Assembly (NCBI GenBank): GCA_021789975.1
Contig: JAJYIT010000007.1
Span: 82,750-146,749, forward strand
Length of the DNA stretch: 64,000 nt
Source: Bacteroidota bacterium
GTDB lineage: Bacteria; Bacteroidota; Ignavibacteria; Kryptoniales; JAKASW01
Reading direction: 5' to 3'
Below, piece by piece: positions 44,403 through 53,987 of this stretch. Both the position numbers and the translations under genes were made by a program. Below the pieces are notes generated by a model that saw nothing but the letters and a program-made list of their open reading frames with translations, ran no database searches and was not told where the DNA came from. Within the stretch, counting starts at the first letter, position 1, and each line of letters opens with the position of its first letter.

Positions 44403-47333
44403 TTATTTTATGATTGCCATCTTGCGAGTTTCCACATAAGTCTCGGTCGAGGAAGATGCGACGAGTCTGATAAAATATATCCCGCTCGCCAAGCCGGTGC
44501 CCGACATTGTCAGGTAGTACGGACCTCCAGCGGGATATGCCCGGTCGATGATCGATCTCACTTTCTGGCCGATCACATCAAACACATCAACCTTCACCCT
44601 GGCTTCTTTTTTCAGGGCGAATGAAATCGTAGTCGTCGGGTTGAATGGATTCGGATAGTTCTGGTATAGCTCAGCCAGTCTCGGGATCGCGGGCAGACCG
44701 CCTATTCCCGTGGCGATGTAATACATCTCTCTTGCGACATTTACTGCCTTCTCCAAATCAGGCAGAGTGTCCCCTGCCACTACCGCGAAGGCCAGCACGG
44801 TGTCTGAATCCGCATCTATCGAGACGGGACCGCCGGATATGACCATTGAGATATCTGTCGGCCCGGCATAAGAGTTCTTCGTGCCGCCGGAGAGACACTC
44901 CCACTTGTGAAGTCTGGTAAAGCCGTTATAGATGCCGCTGATCGAATCAGGATTACTTATAGCAGTGTAGTTAACAGATCCTCCGGAAAGAAGTGCGCAG
45001 CCGGTGTAGGTCCGCGGCAAACGCGTCGCGTTATACGCGTACCCGAGATTGTAATTCGGGTCAAACGAGGCTATGTTATTCGCACCGTTCAGTCCAATGT
45101 CCCAGTCAAAAAACAGTCCGGCATAGAAATTGGTTATGGGTATGGAATTGAGATTGTGAATATCGTACTTGAGGATTATGAAATTCGAAGTGGAGTCTCG
45201 ATCCCAGGCATAGGTGTGCAGTGTTACCTTAATGCCGACTCTGTTGGTAGCGCTCGCCCCACTGTCAGTAAAAGCTGTAATAGCCTCCTGGTCAGCCACA
45301 GATCCCGGTGTTTTGACACTGACGAGAGTGAGAGGGGTGAAATCACTGTTTTCGATTGACTGATCGGATCCTCGTGCACAATCAACGATCTGTGTCGAGG
45401 ACACTCCAGCCATGAACGCGCCTTCGAAAAGGAGACTATCTTGATCGGGTCCATAGATGAATCCAATCCCTTGTGTATTGTTGGGATAATCGTTGAACCC
45501 GATATTGCCTTTTGCCGTGATAGTGGTGCCGATGTTGTTTACAAATACCTTGTTGTAAATCGGATTGAGTACGGCAGAGAAAGTTGCATAGTCGCTGTAG
45601 GTACCGTCAGTAATCCTGATAATAAAGGTCGCGACGTACCCGTCAGGGGTTCCCTGGTTGACCTTGAAACTCAGCGGGTCTTTCCTCATATCGTACGTCG
45701 CTAAAGTAGCAAGGTACCCGACGTTTTCGGTCCCGTTCACTATTGTAACATTTGAATCATTGCTCTCAAGTGTCAATTGCAGATTCGTGGCAGGGCTTAG
45801 CCAATCGGTGGCGATACCGAAGACCTGAATCGTCTCGCCGTCTGTGTAGATGCCGTCATTGTTTCCACCCACTGAATCGCTCAGCGTGATGCCTGAAATT
45901 TGAACCCCGGGTGAGGAAGTCATCGTTACTGCACGATACGCGTCGACACGGCCGTACCCGAGCATGTCGGCGTAAGACGGGTTGATATTGTTTATATTGT
46001 CGGAGCTCACGCGTACCTGTTCCATGATCTGGTGTGCATTGTAATTTGGAAACTCACTCGCCACGAGCGCTGCGACTCCAGCAGCACATGGCGAAGCCAT
46101 AGATGTTCCGTTCAATTCCGCATACGTGTCGGTCCCATAAGTTGACCATATATCAAGCCCGGGGGCAGATACAGATACATTGTAACTGTAGTTCGAGAAG
46201 GAGGCTCTATTATCATTCTGGTCTGTCGCGGCTACCGAGAGCACGTTTTCGTAATAGGCGGGCGTCTGAAATTCCTCTGAGTGGTCGTTACCTGCTGCGG
46301 CGACCACCAGTGCCCCCTTGGAAGTTGCATAATCAATGACATCCTGCTCATACTGTGAAAAGCCCACTCCACCCCAGCTGCAATTGATAACGCGTGCGCC
46401 GTTGTCCGCGGCGTAAATAATACCTTCGAAACCGTAGACGATATAAGGAAATCCGCTGCTCGGATCAACCATGTCTTTTTCGGAGGTCTTCACCGGCATG
46501 ATCTTGCAGTCCGGGGCCACACCGACGGTGCCGTTAGCAACTCCGGCTGCCGCAACTATCCCTGCGACATGTGTACCATGTTCGTACGGCGGAGGAAAAT
46601 CTTCCTCAGGATTGTTGTCCGGCGTGGGGTTGCCGTTACCGTCGCCCAAACCACCGAAGTCCCATCCGATTGAGTCTGCCGGATATTGAGTGTCCGTCCT
46701 CCAATGAGGATTTTGCCATATGTTGGGATACAAGTCGGGGTGCATCCAGTTCACGCCTGTGTCTACGATACCGACGGTTACGGTCGGGCTCCCCATCGTG
46801 ACGTTCCAGGCCTGAAATGCCTGTATCACATTGAGGGCATATTGCTGCGAGATAAGTGAATCGCTTGGAATGGAGTCCGACGCATTCACTTTGTACATAT
46901 AGTGCGGCTCAACATATTGCACATCCGGATTTTGTTCAAGCGATTGTGCCATCATTGCGGGAGTGACAGTCCCGGTGTAGTGGACCAGGTAAATATTGCC
47001 GAGCACCTCGGAGGTTTTATCCAGCTTCACGTGCAAAAGTCCGAGGACCGATTTCATCGCCGATGGAGCGGCTTCATTTATAATCCTCTTCTGAAGCTCA
47101 GGTACATTATATAGATCCTTCATTGTTGGAACGATGCCGGTTTTGAACTTTACTACAACGACACCGGGGAGCGCAAGTTTGTTAGGATTTATGCTCGATT
47201 GCGGCTTGTAGATTCTCGGTCCACCGACCATACCTTTCATGGCGGCATGCGCACTCGGCAATATTACAATGTTCATGACCAGCGCAACAACGGCGGCCGC
47301 GAGCAGTCGGCTCCAAAGCGAATTCGGTTTCAA
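44403..47333 (-). CDS. Secreted subtilisin-like (S8) protease with T9SS sorting domain
   Basis: A 976-residue protease. TTG start with strong SD AAGGAGGAGG 5 bases upstream. Signal peptide to about 31, inhibitor-type propeptide (about 55-145: LPGVVVVKFKTG ... QYVEPHYMY), then the S8 domain with Asp191 (VGIVDTGVNWMHPDL), His252 (HGTHVAGIV), oxyanion Asn349 and Ser411 (NGTSMASPCAAG). Extra beta domains (about 480-880) precede the T9SS sorting domain (NYPNPFNPTTTISFAL). It secretes to the cell surface or medium to degrade protein. Resembles fervidolysin-type members. Confidence 0.93.
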   Translation of the reverse strand: MKPNSLWSRLLAAAVVALVMNIVILPSAHAAMKGMVGGPRIYKPQSSINPNKLALPGVVVVKFKTGIVPTMKDLYNVPELQKRIINEAAPSAMKSVLGLLHVKLDKTSEVLGNIYLVHYTGTVTPAMMAQSLEQNPDVQYVEPHYMYKVNASDSIPSDSLISQQYALNVIQAFQAWNVTMGSPTVTVGIVDTGVNWMHPDLYPNIWQNPHWRTDTQYPADSIGWDFGGLGDGNGNPTPDNNPEEDFPPPYEHGTHVAGIVAAAGVANGTVGVAPDCKIMPVKTSEKDMVDPSSGFPYIVYGFEGIIYAADNGARVINCSWGGVGFSQYEQDVIDYATSKGALVVAAAGNDHSEEFQTPAYYENVLSVAATDQNDNRASFSNYSYNVSVSAPGLDIWSTYGTDTYAELNGTSMASPCAAGVAALVASEFPNYNAHQIMEQVRVSSDNINNINPSYADMLGYGRVDAYRAVTMTSSPGVQISGITLSDSVGGNNDGIYTDGETIQVFGIATDWLSPATNLQLTLESNDSNVTIVNGTENVGYLATLATYDMRKDPLSFKVNQGTPDGYVATFIIRITDGTYSDYATFSAVLNPIYNKVFVNNIGTTITAKGNIGFNDYPNNTQGIGFIYGPDQDSLLFEGAFMAGVSSTQIVDCARGSDQSIENSDFTPLTLVSVKTPGSVADQEAITAFTDSGASATNRVGIKVTLHTYAWDRDSTSNFIILKYDIHNLNSIPITNFYAGLFFDWDIGLNGANNIASFDPNYNLGYAYNATRLPRTYTGCALLSGGSVNYTAISNPDSISGIYNGFTRLHKWECLSGGTKNSYAGPTDISMVISGGPVSIDADSDTVLAFAVVAGDTLPDLEKAVNVAREMYYIATGIGGLPAIPRLAELYQNYPNPFNPTTTISFALKKEARVKVDVFDVIGQKVRSIIDRAYPAGGPYYLTMSGTGLASGIYFIRLVASSSTETYVETRKMAIIK

Positions 47334-47442
47334 TGGCCTCCTCCTTTGATAGTAAGGCGTAAAATGAAAGTGCTATGGGAGAACAAACGCTGGGCGGCGG
47401 AGGTTTCACCAAGTCGCCCGGTCGTGGCTCGATGAAGTCTTC

Positions 47443-48441
47443 TCAAATCGAAATGCCCACACCGGCTGTAAGCGAATTGAAATAGCCGAAGCTGTAATCT
47501 GCGTTTATGAGGAATGGGAACAAAGCAAGATTAAAACCTGCCAACGCCCGGAAAGTCTCCTTCCCCTTCATCGTAAATGAGATGGGAACTGGCTGAGAAA
47601 GCAGGCTGATCGAGGAAGGCTGCAGGATGTAACTGACATCCAGCGTCGAGCTCTCCGTCTGAAGACCGCCATATACGGTCAATATCGCCAGCGTTTTGCT
47701 GACTTCAACATTTCCGGCGAATGTGGATTCTTTGACAATCTTTGCACCGGTGTTGTCGTAGATAGCCAGGTTCTGCCATCCAAGTTGCACGGCGATGTCA
47801 ACCGGAATCAGTGGTATGTATTGGCTGATGCTATGCCTGATTGCAAAACCAAACATCTGCACAGACCCATAGTTGTAGATCGAAGTCTTGGGCAAATATC
47901 TGACTACAACGTCGGTACCAAAGATGCTTCCGAGGCCCAGTTGAGGGACCGGGACTGCGGCAATACTCGTGTTTATCAGGCCACCAATCGTCGGCACCGA
48001 ATCCGTCCGGGAAAAATGAAATCCGTCTATCGTTGTGTCCACGGTTCCGACGGCATATCCGGGCGACTTGCTTCCGAAAATCGTCGGAGCGTTTTTTGTC
48101 GTGTAAGTTACCGGCACTGAAACACCGGGGAAGCCGCCCTGCCCGGCAAAATACATCGTATCTGCATACGAAAGATCGAAGCTTCTTTCAGCGGTGGGAA
48201 TCATCGCTCCGCCGGCCTGGACTCCGATATAGAGATCTAGCCCGAACGGGAGAATACCGCCCACTTTCGCTGTATGGAAGAGCCCGGAGTTCAAATCGAC
48301 TCCGAACGCGTTGGCTGCGGGCGTTAGGTATGCCTTTGCATACTCCGGTCCGACCTTGGCTATTGTGCTCCCCAGGTCCTGGGCCTTAACCGAACCGATG
48401 ACAAAAAACATAACTGCTGCAACGGAAATAGTCCTGACCAT
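47443..48441 (-). CDS. DUF6588-like outer-membrane beta-barrel protein
   Basis: A 332-residue protein with signal peptide (1-20) and alternating hydrophobic strands ending SFGYFNSLTAGVGISI, as in small outer-membrane barrels. The layout (LGLGSIFGTDVVVRYLP, aromatic-edge strands, about 330 residues) resembles the DUF6588 family of Bacteroidota. Ribosome site GGAGAAGGTG. Function unknown. Confidence 0.65.
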   Translation of the reverse strand: MVRTISVAAVMFFVIGSVKAQDLGSTIAKVGPEYAKAYLTPAANAFGVDLNSGLFHTAKVGGILPFGLDLYIGVQAGGAMIPTAERSFDLSYADTMYFAGQGGFPGVSVPVTYTTKNAPTIFGSKSPGYAVGTVDTTIDGFHFSRTDSVPTIGGLINTSIAAVPVPQLGLGSIFGTDVVVRYLPKTSIYNYGSVQMFGFAIRHSISQYIPLIPVDIAVQLGWQNLAIYDNTGAKIVKESTFAGNVEVSKTLAILTVYGGLQTESSTLDVSYILQPSSISLLSQPVPISFTMKGKETFRALAGFNLALFPFLINADYSFGYFNSLTAGVGISI

Positions 48442-48494
48442 TTCACCTTCTCCGATATATTATTTTTTGATCGCCCTTGATAGAACTAGTCTCT

Positions 48495-49157
48495 TCAAAG
48501 AGCCCTTGCATGCCGCTCTGTACTGAGCACATTCTTCAGTCTGCCTGTTACAACATTAATATCTCCGATGCCATCCACTTCAACGAGCAGATCCTTCTGT
48601 AAATAATAATCCTTCACTGGTTTCGTCTGATTTTGGTAGACCTTGAAGCGCTTCTCGATAGTTTCACGTTTGTCATCGTCTCTCTGGAACAATTCGCCTC
48701 CGCATTTGGGACATGTCAAGTTTATAATCTTATCGGTCATCAAATTGAAAATGGATCCACAATTCCCACACACGCGTCGCGAAGTCAATCGATTTATCAG
48801 CACTTCCTCATCCACTTCCATGCTGATTACCTTATCCACTTTCATCCCGATCTTCCGGAACACACTTTCAAGCGCTTCCGCCTGAGGTAAAGTTCGTGGA
48901 AAGCCGTCGAGTATAAAGCCGTTGGCTGCATCTTTTTCACGGAGCCTGTCCCGGATTATTCCGATTACGACATCGTCCGGTACGAGTTCGCCTTTGTCCA
49001 TGAATGTCTTGGCCTTCAGGCCAAGTTCTGTTTTGTGTGCAACGGCATCCCTGAGGATGTCACCGGTGGCAATATGAGCGATCTTTAATTCATTGGAAAG
49101 AATTTTTGCCTGAGTCCCCTTTCCGACTCCGGGGGGGCCAAATAAAATGATTCTCAT
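48495..49157 (-). CDS. adk: Adenylate kinase
   Basis: A 220-residue zinc-type adenylate kinase (ATP + AMP = 2 ADP). P-loop GPPGVGKGTQ, AMP-binding HIATGDILRDAV and DGFPRTLPQAEAL, and LID zinc ligands CGNCG...CPKCG are all present. The frame extends to a TTG at 49160, but ATG 49157 is preferred. Cytoplasmic housekeeping. It precedes no obvious operon partner on its strand. Confidence 0.96.
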   Translation of the reverse strand: MRIILFGPPGVGKGTQAKILSNELKIAHIATGDILRDAVAHKTELGLKAKTFMDKGELVPDDVVIGIIRDRLREKDAANGFILDGFPRTLPQAEALESVFRKIGMKVDKVISMEVDEEVLINRLTSRRVCGNCGSIFNLMTDKIINLTCPKCGGELFQRDDDKRETIEKRFKVYQNQTKPVKDYYLQKDLLVEVDGIGDINVVTGRLKNVLSTERHARAL

Positions 49158-49362
49158 CAAATCACCATTTCTTCCTTTTTAATTGTGCCAGAGATACATG
49201 GGACGAAATTGAAACCTCTGCGTCCTGCCCATTACCTTCATGCTGCGGAATTCCCAGGCAGCCTCAAAGAGGAGGCAGTCAGAATGCCCTTTCCTGCCAA
49301 TTGGAGATTTCGAGATTCGAATTTCGATCAATGTTTAGAATTTCGCAATTAGGATTTTAAAT

Positions 49363-50457
49363 TCAACCAGACTTGTTTCTTGCAGCCAACTGACCACACG
49401 CACCATCGATGTCTTCGCCAGAGTTTGATCGTATGAATACTGTGATGCCGGAATCGCGAAGCCTGTCCGCAAAGTCATCGATCCGACTGCTCACCTTTAG
49501 TTTAATCGCTGCCGGGTCAACCTGCAAGCCTAGATTGCTCAAATGGGTGAGCGGATGAAAGCGAAGTAGGTTGACTTTCATTGGAATTTGGCCCGATAGC
49601 CTGACAAGTCTCGCGATGTCTTCGTCCGTGTCATTCAGCCCGTCAAAGAGTATATACTCAAATGTCACTCTATCGTGCTTCACATGCGCAAATTCTTTAA
49701 TCTCTGGAATCAGGCGGGCCAGAGGATACTTCCGGTTTATCGGCATGAGCAAAGATCTGACATCCTCGTTAAGGCTATGGAGAGAGAACGCCAACCTGAA
49801 CTTGATTTTCTCATCCCCCAGCGCTCTTATCTTATCCGGCACTCCGGCTGTCGAAACGGTAATCCCCTTCGCTCTTATGTTCATCGACCTGTCGTCCGTG
49901 AGGATTCTGATGACATGTTTGACGGCGTCGACATTGAGCAGCGGCTCGCCCATACCCATAAATACGACATTGGTTATGCGTCTTGTCGCGTGCATCTGGG
50001 CGATCAGAATCTGCGCGAGTATCTCACCCGGTGTCAAGTTGCGTGAAAATTTCATCGCACCGGTCGCGCAGAACTTGCAGTCGAGCGGACAACCGACCTG
50101 CGTGGAAACACAGACCGTCTCTCTTAAAGAGCCGGGAGCTTCCGGTGATTTCTCCCGTGGAATCAGCACGGTTTCAATCTTGCTGCCGTCCTCCAATTCG
50201 AGCAGCATCTTTTTGGTACCGTCGAAACCCGACTGCTGGCTTCCCACAATTTCAGGATATCTAACTTCTGCTGCTTCGGAAAGTCTTGCTCTAAGCGATT
50301 TTGAGAAGCCCGTTACGCCGCTAAAATCTGTCAGTCGCTTCTGGTAAATCCAACTGAACAGCTGTGTACCACGATATGAGGGTTCTCCAATTCGGACAAA
50401 GAATTCCTTGAGCTCTACCTCAGACTTTCCAAGGAGATTTATTTTCTTCGCCGTCAC
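49363..50457 (-). CDS. rlmN: 23S rRNA A2503 methyltransferase (dual-specificity RlmN)
   Basis: A radical SAM methyltransferase that methylates C2 of A2503 in 23S rRNA and A37 in some tRNAs. Motif CPLDCKFC (C-x3-C-x2-C), MGMGEPLLN, SLHSLNEDVR and the resolving Cys in DIDGACGQL near the C-terminus are present. GTG at 50457 overlaps the upstream stop (GTGA) and gives a 364-residue protein of normal size; the longer frame to 50529 would run into the upstream gene. Coupled to the cyclodeaminase-like gene. Confidence 0.93.
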   Translation of the reverse strand: MTAKKINLLGKSEVELKEFFVRIGEPSYRGTQLFSWIYQKRLTDFSGVTGFSKSLRARLSEAAEVRYPEIVGSQQSGFDGTKKMLLELEDGSKIETVLIPREKSPEAPGSLRETVCVSTQVGCPLDCKFCATGAMKFSRNLTPGEILAQILIAQMHATRRITNVVFMGMGEPLLNVDAVKHVIRILTDDRSMNIRAKGITVSTAGVPDKIRALGDEKIKFRLAFSLHSLNEDVRSLLMPINRKYPLARLIPEIKEFAHVKHDRVTFEYILFDGLNDTDEDIARLVRLSGQIPMKVNLLRFHPLTHLSNLGLQVDPAAIKLKVSSRIDDFADRLRDSGITVFIRSNSGEDIDGACGQLAARNKSG

Positions 50458-51404
50458 AGCTGCAAGCGCGTCCCGATATTTTGCTGCAGTGCCCGCTCGA
50501 ATATGACTTTTGCTAGAGCTACATCCCACGGTGCAATCCCCTGGGATTTGAATAGAGTTATTTCGGTATCCGATTTCCTCGCGGCCCTTCCGTTGAACAA
50601 GTCGCCAAATTCAAGCACATCCCCCCAGTGCAGTCTTCCTTTTTCGAGAGACGGAATGAAATCACCGCATTCCAGTTTTCCCTGTTCAATATTATCGATC
50701 ACGATCGTGTCTGCCGCATCGACGACGTGTTCATCGAGTTCCCGCTTGATGAGAGTATTTCCGCCGACGGCGTTAATATGACATCCCGACTTCAACATTT
50801 CCTTGAAGAGAACAGGGGACGCGGCACTCGTGGTTGTAGTCACCACATCACACGATCCAGCATCTTCTATCTTCATCACCGGCTGGAGATCCACTTTTGT
50901 TTCCACACTCATTCGTTTACAGAAATCTGCAGCATGATCGAAATTCCGGCTGAAAATCCTTATTGAAGTGAACTTGTGTACGGCAAGTGCGGCAGTGAGC
51001 TGGCTTTCAGCCTGATAGCCCGATCCAATAATTCCGAGTGACCCGGGGGTTTTCTTTGCGAGCACTCGGGTTGCGATTCCGCTTGCCGCGCCGGTCCGGA
51101 GCTGTCCTAGCTTATCGGCGTCTATGATCGCACGAAGCTCACCGTTCCGGCTGTCGAAAAGGTGTACAAAGAATCTCGCCTTGCCGTGGAAACTCGTGTA
51201 AGCCTTATATCCGAAGTATCCTTCCTCCTCAAGCGAGGCCGGCATCAGGTGGAGAAACCCGTTCGACATTCTCAGTCTCGCGCGCGGTATCTGAACGGTT
51301 TTTCCTGCGGCTATCGATTTACCGACAGCTTCAACCGCATAGATCGCATCGTTGATATTGACAAGACGTTTGACATCTTCCTCATTGATTTGAAGTACCA
51401 TCAT
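50454..51404 (-). CDS. Ornithine cyclodeaminase/mu-crystallin family protein
   Basis: A 316-residue NAD(P)-binding protein of the OCD/mu-crystallin/alanine-dehydrogenase family. GIIGSGYQAESQL is the Rossmann loop; IDADKLGQLRTGAASGIAT and FVHLFDSRNGEL are family motifs. Reactions in the family include ornithine to proline deamination and imine reduction; the substrate here is not predictable. Its ATG overlaps the ypdA stop, and its stop overlaps rlmN, so the three are one translationally coupled unit. Confidence 0.85.
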   Translation of the reverse strand: MMVLQINEEDVKRLVNINDAIYAVEAVGKSIAAGKTVQIPRARLRMSNGFLHLMPASLEEEGYFGYKAYTSFHGKARFFVHLFDSRNGELRAIIDADKLGQLRTGAASGIATRVLAKKTPGSLGIIGSGYQAESQLTAALAVHKFTSIRIFSRNFDHAADFCKRMSVETKVDLQPVMKIEDAGSCDVVTTTTSAASPVLFKEMLKSGCHINAVGGNTLIKRELDEHVVDAADTIVIDNIEQGKLECGDFIPSLEKGRLHWGDVLEFGDLFNGRAARKSDTEITLFKSQGIAPWDVALAKVIFERALQQNIGTRLQL

Positions 51405-52381
51405 CTTACCAGGCTTTCTGCAATTGCCTTTCCATGTTCTCGTCCGTTTTCAATGAATATTTTATTGCAGTCATAACCCGCGACGATTGATCCGGCAATG
51501 TATATTCCGGGAACGTTCGACTCGTAGGTTTTCGGGTCGTGCTTTGGGACTCCTGTGTGCTGATCCACCTCAACCCCGACCTCCCGAAGGAAATTCACGT
51601 CCGGGTGATATCCGGTCAGAGCATAAACGAAATTGCATTTGATTGTCTCCGTCTTGCCTTTCACATCTGCGAGCACTTCGTCACCGTGAATTTCCAGCAC
51701 CCGGGAGTTGAAATATGCCGCAATCTCTTTATTCTTGATCCGGTTTTCAACATCCGGAAGTATCCAGTACTTGACGCTCTTTCCCAAAGCTTCACCTCTA
51801 TGTAGGAGGACCACATCGACGCCGTGACGGTAGAGATCAAGCGCCGCCTCGACGGCACTGTTCTTTCCGCCGATGATGGCGACTCGCTGCCCGATGTGTC
51901 GGCCAGGTTCATTATAGTAATGTGAAATATTTGGCAGAGTCTCGCCGCGGACTCCAAGCATGTTCGGATTGTCGTAGAATCCCGTTGATATAATCACATT
52001 CTCTGCTGAAACGAAGTTAACTTCGGACGTAATTTCATTCTTTATTTCCACACTGTACGAATTGGCGCCGTTCGAATTCGGATTAACAGACAGAACTTTG
52101 GAGTTGCCTTTGAATTCAATCCCGCCAGACTTCGCTACACGCGCATAGTAGTTGACGGCGTCCGCGCGGGTAGGATGCGGGGAGCTCGCTATAAATGGAA
52201 CGCAGGCTATCTCAAGCAAATCCGATGTGGAGAAGAAGATCATGCTGGGTGGAAAATTCTGTATTGAGCTGACGATTGCACCCTTATCAAGTACCAGTAC
52301 GGAAAGACCTTTTCTCTTTATTTCCATTGCGGCCGAAAGACCAGCAGGTCCTGCCCCGACCACTATAACATTGTATTTCAT
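51401..52381 (-). CDS. ypdA: YpdA family bacillithiol disulfide reductase-like protein
   Basis: A flavin- and NADPH-binding oxidoreductase of about 326 residues, like thioredoxin reductase but without the CxxC pair. It opens with MKYNVIVVGAGPAGLSAAME (FAD Rossmann), and has GQRVAIIGGKNSAVEAALDL (NADPH site) and GIYIAGSIVAGYD. The family reduces bacillithiol disulfide. ATG 52381 is chosen over the upstream frame to 52495. LmbE-type deacetylases occur in bacillithiol synthesis (BshB), but no other bsh gene is seen here. Confidence 0.88.
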   Translation of the reverse strand: MKYNVIVVGAGPAGLSAAMEIKRKGLSVLVLDKGAIVSSIQNFPPSMIFFSTSDLLEIACVPFIASSPHPTRADAVNYYARVAKSGGIEFKGNSKVLSVNPNSNGANSYSVEIKNEITSEVNFVSAENVIISTGFYDNPNMLGVRGETLPNISHYYNEPGRHIGQRVAIIGGKNSAVEAALDLYRHGVDVVLLHRGEALGKSVKYWILPDVENRIKNKEIAAYFNSRVLEIHGDEVLADVKGKTETIKCNFVYALTGYHPDVNFLREVGVEVDQHTGVPKHDPKTYESNVPGIYIAGSIVAGYDCNKIFIENGREHGKAIAESLVR

Positions 52382-52641
52382 AATTATCATATCCAATTTG
52401 GCGTCGGTTGATGAGTATCTATTGTTAACAATGTAATAACAAAAACGGAAGGAGTTAAATTCAGAATGATGCGGACTTGGAAATAGAAAAGACAAATTTC
52501 AGTTTCGACCGTACCACGAAAGGCGGCGGCGTTAACTAAAGGCTCGTGATATAGACATGGCAGCTTTATGACCACTGCCCTCCTTCACCTCTCTCTAAAC
52601 CGTTTGGATCGGGCTGCGCAGTTTAGAGAGGGGGGAGTATT

Positions 52642-53016
52642 TCACCTGGTTCGCGGTCTGACCTGAGCAGGTGGTTGGCTCTCAGTTCCGCTGCCGTTTG
52701 CTGATCCCGCATTGACATTGGGGCCGCTGTTCGGAATGGTGCGCTGCCTGGCAGGAGCCGTGTTCACGGTCGGACTGGAATTCTGGTTGCGCGTCGGACC
52801 GTCTGTGCGCTGGCGTTCAGGCGCAACAGGCTCAGGAGGAGCTACCGGGACCGGGACTGGATACGGGACCACAATTGGTCCAGGAGGCGGGGGCGGATAA
52901 GGCGGGTTAATCTCCTGAACGATTACGGGATTTTCATAGTAAGTGTAGAGCATCGCATAGCAGGATTGCAGCGCAAAAGCTGCGACAAGTACCAGAAGAG
53001 TCTTAAGGCCTTTCAT
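52642..53016 (-). CDS. Small proline-rich lipoprotein
   Basis: About 124 residues. Start 53016 is preferred: AAAGGAG lies 9 bases upstream and the protein begins with a lipoprotein signal (MKGLKTLLVLVAAFALQSC, lipobox LQSC). The mature part is a Pro-rich tether (PPYPPPPPGPIVVPYPVPVP) followed by a low-complexity Asn/Thr/Arg tail, so it is probably an unstructured surface or periplasmic lipoprotein. No family recognised. Confidence 0.6.
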   Translation of the reverse strand: MKGLKTLLVLVAAFALQSCYAMLYTYYENPVIVQEINPPYPPPPPGPIVVPYPVPVPVAPPEPVAPERQRTDGPTRNQNSSPTVNTAPARQRTIPNSGPNVNAGSANGSGTESQPPAQVRPRTR

Positions 53017-53471
53017 GACTCGCGCTCCTTTTTTGTTGTGGTGCCTACTTTTTTTGACGATCTTCTTTTCAAATGGTTCATTCAACCCGCCCTAATGGAA
53101 TTCCGCGTAATGCCTTTCTTATGGGAGACATCCGAAAGTTTCAATTAGACCCCCATGCGCGCCAAAATCGCGAAGCTCCTGTATCATAATTGGTTATCCT
53201 TGCATCCTTATGCGGTCCTGGCGGTTTCATGTTCCACCTTTGTCACAGAGGTAACCCTTTCAGTGGAGCATTACGAATTCCGAACTATCTTGATTTGACA
53301 TTCACAAAGTCACCTCTTACCTTGGTGTGAAAGCATCCGCGGGTTGCCGGGTACTACCAGTCCAGAAAGTCCAACTCAATCTTCAGTTAGCAGCACCTCC
53401 ACTTTTACATATGACCGCTGACTGTGTCAGAGCTTTTTGTCGCCTAAATCCGAAAACAAATGGAGGCTAAA
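53017..53471. other. Divergent promoter region, 455 bases
   Basis: The spacer lies between the leftward lipoprotein gene and the rightward CPKC gene. No convincing ORF or hairpin. Confidence 0.4.
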
Positions 53472-53969
53472 ATGGATCAGGAAAAGACAAGCGCTGAGGA
53501 TTGCTGCCCAAAATTCGATCCCATTCCCTGGGACCAACAGACTCTTGAATGGACAGATAAGAACTTCATCCGAGACACCATCCCTCAATTTCTACACATT
53601 CCGCTGCCGGGAACAATCAAGAAGGTGATGGGGAAAATGTGGAAGCAGGCCAAAGACTCCGGCGCCGATCCGGAAATGAAGGACTTCATCGCAATGGCAT
53701 ACGATCCGTCACCGTGGAAGTCCGAATTCTACATGGCGGTGACAAAAGCGGTGCCCGGCGCCGACAACGTCCAACTGTCCGGGACGTTTCTGACGAAAGT
53801 ATTCGACGGACCGTACAACGCTGTGCCGAAATGGATCAAGGAAATGAATAAGTATGTTGCGTCCAAAGGAAGGACAAACAAGAAGTACTATTTCTGCTAC
53901 ACGACTTGTCCGAAGTGCGCCAGGAAATACGGACACAACTACGTTGTCGTGTTTTCAGAAGTCTCATAA
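53472..53969 (+). CDS. Conserved protein with CPKC motif (database name 'hydrolase')
   Basis: A 165-residue soluble protein. Start 53472 is preferred over 53460 because GGAGG lies 6 bases upstream. It belongs, by pattern, to a widespread small family often labelled hydrolase without experimental support: CCPKFDPIPWD near the N-terminus, HIPLPGTIKKVM, SGTFLTKVFDGPYNAVPKW, and TTCPKCARKYGHNYVVV at the end. The CC and CPKC pairs could bind metal or act in redox. It is followed 18 bases later by another Cys-rich gene. Confidence 0.65.
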   Translation: MDQEKTSAEDCCPKFDPIPWDQQTLEWTDKNFIRDTIPQFLHIPLPGTIKKVMGKMWKQAKDSGADPEMKDFIAMAYDPSPWKSEFYMAVTKAVPGADNVQLSGTFLTKVFDGPYNAVPKWIKEMNKYVASKGRTNKKYYFCYTTCPKCARKYGHNYVVVFSEVS

Positions 53970-53987
53970 GTCATCCGGAGGACTCAT

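Noticed and set aside
52712..52900. Gly-rich plus-strand ORF
   Set aside because: It is the antisense shadow of the proline-rich lipoprotein.
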